A DNA stretch of 64,000 nt from Helicobacter jaachi. GTDB taxonomy: Bacteria > Campylobacterota > Campylobacteria > Campylobacterales > Helicobacteraceae. Position 1 is the stretch's first letter, and each line of letters starts with the position of its first letter. Location: contig NZ_JRPR02000001.1 in assembly GCF_000763135.2 (NCBI RefSeq), forward strand, positions 186,001 to 250,000, written 5' to 3'. Shown in pieces: positions 36,887-46,425 of the stretch. Below the pieces are notes generated by a model. That model did no database searches, was not told the origin of the DNA, and was given only the letters and a program-made list of their open reading frames with translations. The position numbers were made by a program, and so were the translations under genes.

Positions 36887-38887
36887 GTGCGCGGGATTAG
36901 ATATAGTTTTTTTGTTATTTGTATTGTTTTGGGTATCGCGGTTGTAGCGTATCTTGTCAAGCTTTTTTATGAGGTGGAAGCAGAGGTGAGTAAGATTAAA
37001 AATTATCGCTTTGCACTTGCCTCGCAGATTGTGGATAGGAAAGATAGACTGATTGCTAATGTTTTTACTGATGAAAATTTTAGATTCTATGCTACCTTTG
37101 ATGAAATCCCCCCACGGCTTATAGAATCGCTGCTTGCGGTGGAGGATACATTATTTTTTGAGCATGTAGGGATTAACCCTGATGCTATTTCGCGCGCTAT
37201 GCTTAAAAATATTAAAAGTATGCGCTATGTGGAGGGCGGCAGCACGCTCACACAGCAGCTTATTAAAAATATCGCCCTAAGTCCAGAAAAAACGCTTAAG
37301 CGCAAGCTCACAGAGGCAATGCTAGCCATTCACATCGAGCGGCATTTGAGTAAAGAAAAAATTTTAGAGCTTTACCTTAATCGCATTTCTTTTGGGCATG
37401 GTTATCATGGCATTAAAACAGCGGCTATGGGGTATTTTCATAAGACTTTGCACCAGCTTACATTAAAAGAGATGTGTATGCTCGTGGGCTTGCCTAAGGC
37501 GCCAAGTTTTTATGACCCTACAAAAAATAAAGATTTCTCTATGGCGCGCGCCAATGACATCATTGATAGGCTTTATGATATTGGTTGGATTTCTAAAGAG
37601 GAGCATGATGGGGCCATTAAGGAAGTGCCAGAGGTATATAATCAAACCTTGACGCAAAATATCGCTCCTTATGTGGTTGATGAGGTGCTGCGCGAGCTTG
37701 GGCATATAGAGGATTTAAAAACGGGCGGATATTATATTAAGCTTAAGGTTGATGTAGATTATCAGCTCGCTGCGCAAGAAGCTCTTGTTTATGGCTATGA
37801 GCAGATTAATAAGCGCCTAAAGGAGCGCTATCCTAAAAGCTTTAATGAGGATTTGAGCAATGATACGTTAAATGGTGCTATGGTGGTTACAGACACGCAC
37901 ACGGGAGATATTTTAGCTATGGTGGGCGGCGTGGATTATACAAAATCTAAATTTAATCGCGCCACACAGGCGAGAAGGCAGCTTGGTAGCTCTATAAAGC
38001 CCTTTATTTATCAAAGTGCGTTTGATAGGGGGAATTCTCCTGCTACTTTTGTGCCAGATGTGCCGCGCAAGTTTGTTACCAAAGGTGCAGCAGAGGCAGC
38101 AAGTGATACGACAAAAGAGACAGAATCTGAAGCATGGAGCCCTGTAAATTATACGCCAAAATATAATGGATTTATGACCTTAAAAGACGCACTGCGCACA
38201 TCAAGCAATCTTGCGACGATTAATCTTGTAGACCAAATTATCGGCTTTAGCAAAGTGTATCAATCTTTAAAAAAAGATGGCTTTAATAATTTGCCTGAAA
38301 ATATGTCCATTGTGTTGGGGAGCTTTGAGCTTTCCCCACTTGAGACAGCGCAGCAGTATTCGATGTTTTCTAATTATGGCACGATTGTAAAGCCTGTGCT
38401 TGTAGATTCTGTAATTAACAAAAATGGCGAAAATGTATATAGCTCACCCACAGAATCTAGGCATATTACCACCGCAGCACAGGCGTTTTTGACCATTGAT
38501 ATTTTGCGAGATGTGGTAAATCGCGGCACAGGAGCGCGTGCGCGCGTGAATGGCTTGGAAGTGGCGGGCAAAACAGGCACTTCTAATAAAAATATAGATG
38601 GGTGGTTTTGTGGATTTACGCCAGATGTGCAAGCCATTGTGTGGTATGGGCGCGATGATAATACGCCCATAGGACCACATGAATCAGGCGGAGTAGTAGC
38701 GCCTCCTGCCTTTGCTTATTTGTTTTCTAAGGTGCTAACCTTTGACCCAGCTATTACTAGAAAGTTTAAAGTGCCAGAGGGCGTGCGCTTAAAAACGCTT
38801 GATTATGGCGATTTTTATTATACTGATGATTCGCCCTTGCCCACTAAAAAGCCTATGGTTGATATGAATGAGGATATTTGGTTTTAG
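36887..38887 (+). CDS. mrcA: Bifunctional penicillin-binding protein 1A
   Basis: About 666 residues: a single N-terminal membrane anchor (YSFFVICIVLGIAVVAYLV), a glycosyltransferase family 51 domain (VEDTLFFEHVGINPDAISRA, GGSTLTQQLIKN, LYLNRISFGHGYHGI) and a transpeptidase domain with SSIK (about 369), SSN and KTGTS. It polymerises and cross-links peptidoglycan. The frame is open from a TTG at 36878, but the GGGA just after the tlpD stop is too close to it; the GTG at 36887 fits better. The two genes are about 14 bases apart and probably co-transcribed, as tlpD and pbp1A lie near each other in H. pylori (HP0599, HP0597). Confidence 0.92.
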   Translation: MRGIRYSFFVICIVLGIAVVAYLVKLFYEVEAEVSKIKNYRFALASQIVDRKDRLIANVFTDENFRFYATFDEIPPRLIESLLAVEDTLFFEHVGINPDAISRAMLKNIKSMRYVEGGSTLTQQLIKNIALSPEKTLKRKLTEAMLAIHIERHLSKEKILELYLNRISFGHGYHGIKTAAMGYFHKTLHQLTLKEMCMLVGLPKAPSFYDPTKNKDFSMARANDIIDRLYDIGWISKEEHDGAIKEVPEVYNQTLTQNIAPYVVDEVLRELGHIEDLKTGGYYIKLKVDVDYQLAAQEALVYGYEQINKRLKERYPKSFNEDLSNDTLNGAMVVTDTHTGDILAMVGGVDYTKSKFNRATQARRQLGSSIKPFIYQSAFDRGNSPATFVPDVPRKFVTKGAAEAASDTTKETESEAWSPVNYTPKYNGFMTLKDALRTSSNLATINLVDQIIGFSKVYQSLKKDGFNNLPENMSIVLGSFELSPLETAQQYSMFSNYGTIVKPVLVDSVINKNGENVYSSPTESRHITTAAQAFLTIDILRDVVNRGTGARARVNGLEVAGKTGTSNKNIDGWFCGFTPDVQAIVWYGRDDNTPIGPHESGGVVAPPAFAYLFSKVLTFDPAITRKFKVPEGVRLKTLDYGDFYYTDDSPLPTKKPMVDMNEDIWF

Positions 38888-38918
38888 GGGTTTAAATCCA
38901 TTTTTACTTAAAACAAGT

Positions 38919-38924
38919 TACAAT
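38919..38924 (+). promoter_or_regulatory. Possible -10 box for DUF507-carA
   Basis: TACAAT 26 bases before the ATG at 38950. Confidence 0.35.
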
Positions 38925-38949
38925 GTCAAAAATTTAAAAAGGATATATT

Positions 38950-39495
38950 ATGAGATTGAAGCTCCAGCATGCCCCTTATATTGCAAATAAAATTAGTATC
39001 GATTTGGGCAACTCGCCGCATATTAAGCCTTTAGTGCCTATCCAAAATATCGCTCAAAGCGCCTTAGAATGTCTCAAAGAAAATATCCAAAAGGAATTAG
39101 CCATTGATGAAAAAGTGCGCGAGATTTTAGAGGAGCGCAGCGATGAGATTGAGGATTTTGGTATGGACGAGCGGGAGCTTTTTAGAATGTGTAAAAAGCA
39201 AGTGGCGCGGGAAGAAAACTTTTATCTTGCATGGGAGGATAGATGCAGCGATGTCTCACATCAAATTCTTACGCAGCTAGATTCTCTTATTGCCTTTGAA
39301 GTGTCTGAAACTATTATTAAAAATATTATTTTTAAAGCTATTAATGAATATTCTAAAATCTATGATAAAGCCGAAGAAGCCGTTTTTGAAAAGCTTAAAA
39401 AATATAAGCGCAAGCTTACTTATGGCACAGAAGAATATGAGATTGTTTTTAGCAAACTCTATGAAGAGGAGCTGCGCAAAAGAGGGCTTTTATGA
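38950..39495 (+). CDS. DUF507 family protein
   Basis: A 181-residue, highly charged helical protein with no signal peptide. The N-terminus (MRLKLQHAPYIANKISIDLGNSPHI) and the C-terminal half (TYGTEEYEIVFSKLYEEELRKRGLL) are typical of DUF507, a family found next to carA in Campylobacterota. Its function is unknown. ATGA overlap with carA means coupled translation. A role linked to carbamoyl phosphate synthesis is possible but not shown. Confidence 0.85.
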   Translation: MRLKLQHAPYIANKISIDLGNSPHIKPLVPIQNIAQSALECLKENIQKELAIDEKVREILEERSDEIEDFGMDERELFRMCKKQVAREENFYLAWEDRCSDVSHQILTQLDSLIAFEVSETIIKNIIFKAINEYSKIYDKAEEAVFEKLKKYKRKLTYGTEEYEIVFSKLYEEELRKRGLL

Positions 39496-40628
39496 ATTTA
39501 GAAGATGTGCATCTTTACTTTGCTAATGGCTTGTATCTTAAGGCTAAGAGCTTTGGGGCGCGAGGTAGCTTTGTAGGCGAGGTGGTGTTTAACACCTCAA
39601 TGAGTGGTTATCAAGAAATCATCACAGACCCAAGCTATGCGGGGCAGTTTGTTGTCTTTAGTATGCCAGAAATTGGCATTGTAGGCACAAATGATGATGA
39701 TAGAGAATCTAAAGACGCCTCTTGCGTGGGTGTCCTTGTTTCATCATACAATGATTATACCTCAAACTTTCGCTCTACAGAGACTTTGAGCGATTATCTT
39801 AAGGCGCGCAATATTATGGGCATTTGCAATGTCCATACGCGCGGGCTTATTCAAATGCTCACCAAACAGGGCGCTATGATGATGATTGCCTCCACAGAGA
39901 TGACAAACCCAGATGAGCTAAAGGCTGCTTTAGAATCTGCGCCTAGCATTGAGCATATAAATTTTATTCATGATGTTTCAACCAAAGCGCCCTATACGCA
40001 TACAGATTCTGTATTTGATTTTACGCATTTTGGCTATGCTAAGCCGCCTAAGAAGCGCGCTAAAGTCGTGGCTATCGACTTTGGGCTAAAGCGCAATATT
40101 CTTAATGAGCTTGTCAATGTAGGGTTAGAAGTGGAGGTTATGCCACATCATTTTAGCGCTGATGAGATTATTGCGCGTTTTGCCAATAAAGAAATTCAAG
40201 GCGTGTTTTTATCTAATGGCCCGGGCGACCCTTTGGTGCTGCAAGATGAGATTAATGAGATAAAAAAGCTCATAAACGCAGGTATAGCTATTTTTGGGAT
40301 TTGCTTAGGGCATCAGTTATTGTCCATTGCGCATGGCTATCCTACGCATAAGCTTAAGTTTGGACATCATGGGGGCAATCACCCTATTAAAAACTTGCAA
40401 AGTGGCGTGATAGAAATCACAGCCCAAAATCACAATTATTGCGTGCCAGAATCTATTGCGCAAGTTGCTACTATCACGCATAGAAATTTATTTGATGGCA
40501 CCATTGAGGGCGTGCGGTATAAAGATAAGCCCATTTTTTCTGTGCAGCATCACCCAGAAGCTAGCCCAGGACCAAAAGAGGCGCGCGTGCTTTTTGAGGA
40601 ATTTGCGCGCCTGTGCGAGCAGATGTAA
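39492..40628 (+). CDS. carA: Carbamoyl-phosphate synthase small (glutaminase) subunit
   Basis: A 378-residue class I amidotransferase subunit that frees ammonia from glutamine for CarB, feeding arginine and pyrimidine synthesis. N-terminal GEVVFNTSMSGYQEIITDPSY is the CarA signature. The glutaminase triad is the Cys in GICLGHQLLS and the His and Glu in VQHHPEASPGP. Length is normal. carB is not in this window; in Helicobacter the two genes are generally separate. Confidence 0.95.
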   Translation: MNLEDVHLYFANGLYLKAKSFGARGSFVGEVVFNTSMSGYQEIITDPSYAGQFVVFSMPEIGIVGTNDDDRESKDASCVGVLVSSYNDYTSNFRSTETLSDYLKARNIMGICNVHTRGLIQMLTKQGAMMMIASTEMTNPDELKAALESAPSIEHINFIHDVSTKAPYTHTDSVFDFTHFGYAKPPKKRAKVVAIDFGLKRNILNELVNVGLEVEVMPHHFSADEIIARFANKEIQGVFLSNGPGDPLVLQDEINEIKKLINAGIAIFGICLGHQLLSIAHGYPTHKLKFGHHGGNHPIKNLQSGVIEITAQNHNYCVPESIAQVATITHRNLFDGTIEGVRYKDKPIFSVQHHPEASPGPKEARVLFEEFARLCEQM

Positions 40629-40650
40629 TCTATAAAGGAAAATATAGCAG

Positions 40651-42036
40651 CTATGCTAGATTAATGTATTGTGAAAGCAGAATAATCACAATCACCATAG
40701 GCGCGATAATGCGTATAATCCATAGCCAGATTCTAAAAAGCCACTTTGGCAGATAGGGCGTCCATGCTTGAAGGTGTGTCCTTTTCACGCGCCAGCCCAC
40801 AAAGAGTAGTAAAGTAAGCATACCTAGCGGCATAAGCAAAGATGAAGTGATAGAATCTAGCGCGCCAAAGAGGCTTTTGCCAAAAATTTTAGGCAAAGCC
40901 ATATCCGCATTTGCCCATAAAATCACCAAAAATCCCAGCACAAATACACCAAAACTAAGTAAATATGAGGCTTTGGCTTGAGAGAGGGAAAACTTATCGC
41001 GCAAAATACTCACACCCGGCTCCAGCATAGAAATCGTAGAAGTAATGCCCGCAAATAGCACCGCGATGAAAAATAATAAGCTCACTATTTGCCCGCTACT
41101 GTCCAAAGCATTAAAAGCTAGCGGTAAAGATATGAATAATAAGCCTACACTATCGCTTGGCTCGCCTCCAAAATGATAAATAAAAGCAAAAATCATAAGT
41201 CCAGCAATGAGTGATACTACAATCCCGCTTAGCACCACCCACACAGCGCTTTTAAAGAGATTTTCGCTTTTATCTGCGCTTGCGGCATATACCGCAATGG
41301 TGCCAACGCCTAGTGAAAGTGAGAAAAAGACTTGTCCTAGAGATTCTATAATAGTTTTTGTGGTGATATTTGTAGGCTCAAATTGAAACATAAAATCTAA
41401 AGCCTTGTGAAATTCAGGCAAACTTGAAGCATAGACCAAAAGCCCTATAAAAATCAAAAAAAGCAAAGGCATAAGGATAAGATTAAGGCTCTCAATCCCC
41501 TTTTTTATCCCGCGCGCGACAATAAGAGCAGTGAGCGCGATAATACACCCAAAGCAAAGCGTTTGCCACCAAATAGAATGCGCGCTAATATCCTCAAAAA
41601 GCTTTTTAGCCTGCTCCATATCGTTTGGCAGATGAAAGCTCACATAGATAAGATAAAACACAATCCAGCCCATAACCACCGCATAAAAGCTTAAAATAAT
41701 AGGACCAGCCACAGCATTAATCCCAAGCCACATAAGCGATTTATTCGCATTTTTATCAATAATTTGATGAGCGTTATGGATAGAATCTGCAGGCAGGGAA
41801 TTAAGCTTATCAAGGATAATGTAATTATCTAAAGGATTGCTGCGCGCTTTATTGCCAAGGAGCATTTCAGCTAAAAGCATAGATACACCAATGCAAAGGG
41901 CTAAAATGAGATAGAAAATTACAAATGCCCCGCCGCCATTTGCGCCTGTCATATATGGGAATCGCCAAATATGTCCTAGCCCAATGGAACTCCCTAATGT
42001 CGCTAAAATAAAGCCAATTTTACTAAAGTTATTCAT
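40651..42036 (-). CDS. Sodium-dependent NSS-family symporter
   Basis: A 461-residue membrane protein of the neurotransmitter:sodium symporter family (LeuT/TnaT type), which takes up amino acids with sodium. The sodium-site segment GFILATLGSSIGLGHIWRFP and TGANGGGAFVIFYL in TM1-2 are clear, and about 11-12 helices follow. The frame extends to 42108, but ATG 42036 has GGAGA at about 10 bases and gives the family's start. Related genes (HP0497/0498) sit beside ybgC and DUF493 in H. pylori, as here. The substrate is unknown. Confidence 0.88.
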   Translation of the reverse strand: MNNFSKIGFILATLGSSIGLGHIWRFPYMTGANGGGAFVIFYLILALCIGVSMLLAEMLLGNKARSNPLDNYIILDKLNSLPADSIHNAHQIIDKNANKSLMWLGINAVAGPIILSFYAVVMGWIVFYLIYVSFHLPNDMEQAKKLFEDISAHSIWWQTLCFGCIIALTALIVARGIKKGIESLNLILMPLLFLIFIGLLVYASSLPEFHKALDFMFQFEPTNITTKTIIESLGQVFFSLSLGVGTIAVYAASADKSENLFKSAVWVVLSGIVVSLIAGLMIFAFIYHFGGEPSDSVGLLFISLPLAFNALDSSGQIVSLLFFIAVLFAGITSTISMLEPGVSILRDKFSLSQAKASYLLSFGVFVLGFLVILWANADMALPKIFGKSLFGALDSITSSLLMPLGMLTLLLFVGWRVKRTHLQAWTPYLPKWLFRIWLWIIRIIAPMVIVIILLSQYINLA

Positions 42037-42286
42037 GCCAGATTCTCTCCATGAGATGTTTTTGCCAATATTTTGTGATAAAGCCAAAATTCTAGCTAAA
42101 ATATGCAATTCTGCAAGCTTTTGGGGCTTAAAATGGTGGTGTTTATGTGAGTTGGTGGAATTTTGCTACAATCATATTGAGCCTATAGCGAGATATAGAA
42201 TCTAGCCTTACAATATATAAAGTTTTTGCGTGCAAATGAGCGCATACTTTTAAGCCAATGCACAGAAGCGTGATAAAGGAGTAAAA

Positions 42287-42706
42287 GTGAATAATTATCG
42301 TGTAAGAGTATATTTTGAGGATACAGACTGCGGGCAGATTGTTTATCATACAAACTATATTAAATATTGTGAGCGCGCACGCAGTGAGATATTTTTCGCC
42401 CATGATATGCAGCCTTTTATGGATACAAGCGGCTTTGTGCTTAAACATTTGCAGGCAGATTTTATCTCAAGCGCGCGTTTGGGGGATTTGCTTGAAGTGA
42501 GAAGTTATGTGGATACGCTTAAAAACGCCTCTGTAAGCATTCATCAAGAGATTTATAGAATCTATAATGCCAAAGAACAGGCAGCATGCGAAGATTTAGT
42601 CTTTAAAGCGTGCATTACGCTTGCTTTTATTGATGTCGCGCAAGCAAAACCTTGTAAGATTCCGCCCTTTATGCGCGAGATTCTAAGCGCCCTGCAAGCA
42701 AAATAG
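42287..42706 (+). CDS. ybgC: Acyl-CoA thioesterase YbgC
   Basis: A 139-residue hot-dog thioesterase. RVYFEDTDCGQIVYHTNYIKY contains the catalytic Asp and the YHxxY pattern, followed by CERARSEIF. The H. pylori homologue (HP0496) hydrolyses long-chain acyl-CoA and may assist phospholipid turnover. GTG start with AAAGGAG upstream. It is the first of ybgC-DUF493-mqnA. Confidence 0.9.
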   Translation: MNNYRVRVYFEDTDCGQIVYHTNYIKYCERARSEIFFAHDMQPFMDTSGFVLKHLQADFISSARLGDLLEVRSYVDTLKNASVSIHQEIYRIYNAKEQAACEDLVFKACITLAFIDVAQAKPCKIPPFMREILSALQAK

Positions 42707-42741
42707 CACTAAAGGCTAAAGCTTAACATAAAGGAGTAAAA

Positions 42742-42999
42742 ATGGATTTAGATGTGCAAAAACCTGTGATTAAATATCCCTGCAAGTGGGAATACCGCGT
42801 GATTGGCGAGAATGAGGAGAAATTAAAAGAGCTTATTTTTGAAGTAATGCCGCGCGAATATGAGGTGCAGTCTGGCAAGCGCTCTTCAAGTGGGCATTTT
42901 GTGAGCGTGTATGCAATTATTGAGGTGCAAAATGAGGAGGAGCGCAATAGCATTTTTGCCAAGCTTCAAGCAAGTAAAGATGTGAAAATGGTTATTTAA
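42742..42999 (+). CDS. DUF493 / YbeD-like protein
   Basis: An 85-residue protein with the ACT-like ferredoxin fold of YbeD/HP0495: IKYPCKWEYRVIGENEEKLKE and a C-terminal EVQNEEERNSIFAKLQASKDV. YbeD has been proposed to be a regulator resembling amino-acid-binding domains; the ligand is unknown. Strong AAAGGAG ribosome site. Confidence 0.85.
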   Translation: MDLDVQKPVIKYPCKWEYRVIGENEEKLKELIFEVMPREYEVQSGKRSSSGHFVSVYAIIEVQNEEERNSIFAKLQASKDVKMVI

Positions 43000-43007
43000 G
43001 GCAGCTA

Positions 43008-43691
43008 ATGCGCTTTGGCAAGATTGCTTATCTTAACTTATTACCCTTTGATATGTTTATTAAAAAATATCCTACACCTGCGCATTTTAAAAAATTTTTA
43101 GATTTAAAAAAGTCCTATCCTGCGCAGTTAAATCAGCAATTTTTGAAAAAATATATTGATGCGGGCTTTATCTCATCATTTGCAGGCTTTGAATCTATGC
43201 AAAAGCATAAAGCCACAAATGCTGCTATTATCGCTAAAGGCGCGGTTTGGAGCGTGATAGCTTTGCCCAAAGCGCAAAAAGATGATTATCAATCAGCCTC
43301 CTCTAATGCGCTAGCAAAGATTTTAGGCATAAATGGCGAAGTGTTAATTGGCGATAGAGCATTGCGCTATAAGCTAAGCGGCAAGGAGTATGTGGATTTG
43401 GGCGAGAAATGGTGGGAGAGACATCATCTAGGCTTTGTTTTTGGGCGATTATGCTTTAATAAATATGCCACCTTTTACACACGTCTAGCCCAAAGCTTTG
43501 TTACAAAGCCTATTAAAATCCCGCATTACATACTGCAGGCACGCGCACAGCAAAGCCATATTGCTCCGCAAGATATTAAAGCCTATCTTAAACATATTCA
43601 TTACCGACTAGGCAAAAAAGAGCTTTTGGCGCTGCGTAGATTCTATGCGCTTGCGCGTTTAAAAGGCATTAAAAAACCTGCGCGTTTTTAA
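43008..43691 (+). CDS. mqnA: MqnA-like chorismate dehydratase of the futalosine menaquinone pathway
   Basis: A 227-residue protein with the MqnA/MqnD periplasmic-binding-protein-like fold: RFGKIAYLNLLPFD at the N-terminus, SSFAGFESM, AKGAVWSVIALP, the loop SASSNALAKILG, IGDRALRYKL and DLGEKWWERHHLGFVFGRL. MqnA dehydrates chorismate to 3-enolpyruvylbenzoate. It is somewhat shorter than many MqnA proteins (about 270). mqnD is in the same window (62546), supporting the futalosine route known in Helicobacter. It is 8 bases after DUF493. Confidence 0.75.
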   Translation: MRFGKIAYLNLLPFDMFIKKYPTPAHFKKFLDLKKSYPAQLNQQFLKKYIDAGFISSFAGFESMQKHKATNAAIIAKGAVWSVIALPKAQKDDYQSASSNALAKILGINGEVLIGDRALRYKLSGKEYVDLGEKWWERHHLGFVFGRLCFNKYATFYTRLAQSFVTKPIKIPHYILQARAQQSHIAPQDIKAYLKHIHYRLGKKELLALRRFYALARLKGIKKPARF

Positions 43692-43714
43692 AAGGAGTGT
43701 TATTACTTCTTAGT

Positions 43715-43720
43715 TATAAT
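43715..43720 (+). promoter_or_regulatory. -10 box for the 43754-51393 operon
   Basis: TATAAT, 33 bases before the ATG of the first gene. Confidence 0.5.
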
Positions 43721-43753
43721 CAACGCCTTTAAATTCACCACAAAAGGCAACGC

Positions 43754-45181
43754 GTGAAAAAAACCCTCATCATTGCACAAGGCGATGTTGCAAAGCTCGT
43801 GCTTGATACTATTTTGGATAAATATTTTAGCAATGACTATTATGTTGTAATAGCTAAAGATGAGAGTTTTATACCGCCAAAAGTGCCTAGCTCATTTGAG
43901 TTTCACATTTTTGATTACACTTCAGCTTATAGAATCTCACAAGTAGTTAATGATGATATTGTGAATATTTTTCTTGTGCTTGATGATGAAAGTGAAATTA
44001 TTGCCACTTATAAGATTCTAAGAGAGATGAGTAAAAAAACGCGCATTGTAACAGCCATTGAGCAAAGCACGCCAGAAATGCAAGCAGATAGCAATCTTGT
44101 TATGCTTAACCAAAAGCTTATTTTTGCTAATAAATTTATTGAACGATTGCCTAATGTCCCGCTTATCCCGCGCAGTTTCGGGCTAGGGCAGGGTGAGATT
44201 ATGGAAGTGGCTATCCCTGCGGGAAGCATTTTTGCCTACAGGCATATTGGCTCAATCCAGCAGAAAAAATGGCGCATTGTGGGCGTGTATAGGCGTGGCG
44301 AGCTGCTTTTAAGCTCGCATTCTATGATTATTCAGCCAAATGATAGCCTGCTTATTGCTGGTGAGCCAAAAACGCTTAATGATGTCTATAAGCAGATAAA
44401 GAGCGATATAGGGCAGTTTCCCGCTCCCTTTGGGCGCGATATATTTTTATATGTGGATATGTCGCTCTCAAATGAACATAGAATCTGGAGCGATGTGCAA
44501 AATGCCCTCTTTTTGAATAAACATTTGAAAAATAATAAACTCTTTATCCACGTGCTTAATCCCTGCTCCTTTGAGCTGCTTGATAATATCAAAGCTTTAG
44601 AATCTAAAAATGTAGCCGTTAGGATTGATTACACAAGGGCGAGCTTTAAGGATAAAATTACCCAAGATGCTCAAAAGCGCTTTGGGCTTGTGATTATTAA
44701 TAAAGATATTTTTGCTTCGCGTAAAAATCGCCGCGTGCTTTTTGAGCTTTCTATCCCTGTGCTTAAGACGGGTTGGGAGTATATTGATGAATGCAAAAAG
44801 AGTTTTGTGATTTTAACCAAAAATATGGGCAATACCGAGAATGTCGCCTCTATAGTATTTGATATCTCAAAGCAGCTTAATCTTGAAGTAGATGTGTATG
44901 ATTATGATGCAGATGCGTCTTATCATGATGAGATTATGCAAAGCTATGAGGAGCTTTCGCGTATTTTTGAGCGCAAAATGCACGCTATTCAAACAGATTC
45001 TAAAAATCCCATTCTTTACTTGCAAGATAGCTTTACACCTTATTTGTGCTTTGTGCCATTTGAGCGCAATATTTCGCGCACTAAGTTTTTTTCTTTCATC
45101 TCCACAGATGTGCATAAGATTGAATCTATGAATAATAAAAATCCTCAAATTTTTATCCCACTTCCTAAAGAGCAAAGATGA
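43754..45181 (+). CDS. COG3400-like protein with TrkA-type ligand-binding (RCK) domains
   Basis: A 475-residue soluble protein. The N-terminal Rossmann-like part (KKTLIIAQGDVAKLVLDTIL) resembles TrkA_N, and a TrkA_C-like module is seen at about 155-215 (LGQGEIMEVAIPAGSIFAYR, QPNDSLLIAGEP). The C-terminal half (about 220-475) is unknown. Proteins of this type sit before aroB in Campylobacterota (HP0282). They may gate potassium or another ion flux, perhaps of the mechanosensitive channel encoded two genes downstream; that link is inference. Confidence 0.7.
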   Translation: MKKTLIIAQGDVAKLVLDTILDKYFSNDYYVVIAKDESFIPPKVPSSFEFHIFDYTSAYRISQVVNDDIVNIFLVLDDESEIIATYKILREMSKKTRIVTAIEQSTPEMQADSNLVMLNQKLIFANKFIERLPNVPLIPRSFGLGQGEIMEVAIPAGSIFAYRHIGSIQQKKWRIVGVYRRGELLLSSHSMIIQPNDSLLIAGEPKTLNDVYKQIKSDIGQFPAPFGRDIFLYVDMSLSNEHRIWSDVQNALFLNKHLKNNKLFIHVLNPCSFELLDNIKALESKNVAVRIDYTRASFKDKITQDAQKRFGLVIINKDIFASRKNRRVLFELSIPVLKTGWEYIDECKKSFVILTKNMGNTENVASIVFDISKQLNLEVDVYDYDADASYHDEIMQSYEELSRIFERKMHAIQTDSKNPILYLQDSFTPYLCFVPFERNISRTKFFSFISTDVHKIESMNNKNPQIFIPLPKEQR

Positions 45182-45215
45182 TAGTGCGCAATTTTACACG
45201 ATTTAAGGGGAGCAA

Positions 45216-46424
45216 ATGAGCCAAAAAAACGAGACACACAAGCATAAAACCCAAAAGTGCAAAACTATAGACGAATTACAAAATGAAATGATAGATGAGG
45301 TAGTAAAGGCTTTAAAAGAAAATAAAGTCCTAGAGGAGGCTCTGCAAGAATGCGGCATGCAAAAGCAAACCACACAAATGACAGAAACTCTGCTCATTCA
45401 AATCCCGCATACCGCTTATCCTGTGCATATTGGCTCACTAGGCGCGCTTAATTTTAAGCATAAAGTACTCATTGTCTCAAATCCAAAGGTCGCGGGGCTA
45501 TATTTAAAGCAGATTCTATCTTTGCTCAAAGCGCCTGAAGTGTATGTGTGTATCGTGCCAGATGGAGAGTCTTATAAAAATATGCAAAGTATTGAATATA
45601 TCCTTGAATGCGCATTTTCACATCGTCTTGATAGAAAATCGACTATGATAGCGCTAGGCGGAGGTGTGATAGGCGATATGGTGGGCTTTGCGAGCGGGAT
45701 TTATCAAAGAGGCATTGATTTTGTGCAAATCCCAACTACGCTCCTAGCGCAAGTTGATGCCTCCGTTGGCGGCAAAACAGGCATTAATAACGCCTTTGGT
45801 AAAAATCTCATTGGATTATTTCATCAGCCAAAGGCAGTGTATATTGACCCAGCAGTGCTTGATACACTCCCTCCGCGTGAGTTTGGCGCAGGTGTGGCGG
45901 AGATGATAAAAATGGCAGTGTGCTTTGATGCGCAGTTTTTTGCATTTTTGCAAAAGCATAGGCTAGATTCTATAAAGCATCTTACACAAGCTATTATAAA
46001 AAGTGTCGCCATTAAAGCCCGCATAGTCAATGCCGATGAGAAAGAAAGCGGCATTCGCGCTGCGCTTAACTATGGGCATACATTTGCGCATGTGATTGAG
46101 CATCTCACGCATTATACGCACTTTTTGCATGGCGAGGCGGTGAGCATTGGGATATGTATGGCAAATGCACTAGCTTGCGCTTTGGGATTGCTCGAGGAGA
46201 AGCAGGCTCAAGATATACGCGCACTTTTAGAATCTTATAATCTCCCCACATCATTTGCTATCAAAGATGTAGAGGCATTTTATGAAAAGTTTTTTTTGGA
46301 TAAAAAGAGTATGGATTCTAAGATTATGTTTGTCCTCCCACGCGGCATAGGCGATGTGTGCTTGCGTGAAGATGTGCCAAAAGAAATAGTGTTAAAAGTC
46401 CTATCACATTTTAAGCAGTCTTAA
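45216..46424 (+). CDS. aroB: 3-dehydroquinate synthase with an N-terminal extension
   Basis: An NAD- and zinc-dependent enzyme, the second step of the shikimate pathway. Core motifs: VPDGESYKNM, ALGGGVIGDMVGFASGIYQRG, PTTLLAQVDASVGGKTGINN, and zinc ligands in LNYGHTFAHVIEH and HGEAVSIGI. Length 402, against about 345 in most AroB. The extra about 55 residues at the N-terminus (MSQKNETHKHKTQKCKTIDE then a helix) are polar and not part of the fold. AAGGGGAG sits correctly before the ATG at 45216, and there is none before the internal ATG at 45378, so the extension is probably translated. Confidence 0.92.
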   Translation: MSQKNETHKHKTQKCKTIDELQNEMIDEVVKALKENKVLEEALQECGMQKQTTQMTETLLIQIPHTAYPVHIGSLGALNFKHKVLIVSNPKVAGLYLKQILSLLKAPEVYVCIVPDGESYKNMQSIEYILECAFSHRLDRKSTMIALGGGVIGDMVGFASGIYQRGIDFVQIPTTLLAQVDASVGGKTGINNAFGKNLIGLFHQPKAVYIDPAVLDTLPPREFGAGVAEMIKMAVCFDAQFFAFLQKHRLDSIKHLTQAIIKSVAIKARIVNADEKESGIRAALNYGHTFAHVIEHLTHYTHFLHGEAVSIGICMANALACALGLLEEKQAQDIRALLESYNLPTSFAIKDVEAFYEKFFLDKKSMDSKIMFVLPRGIGDVCLREDVPKEIVLKVLSHFKQS

Positions 46425-46425
46425 T

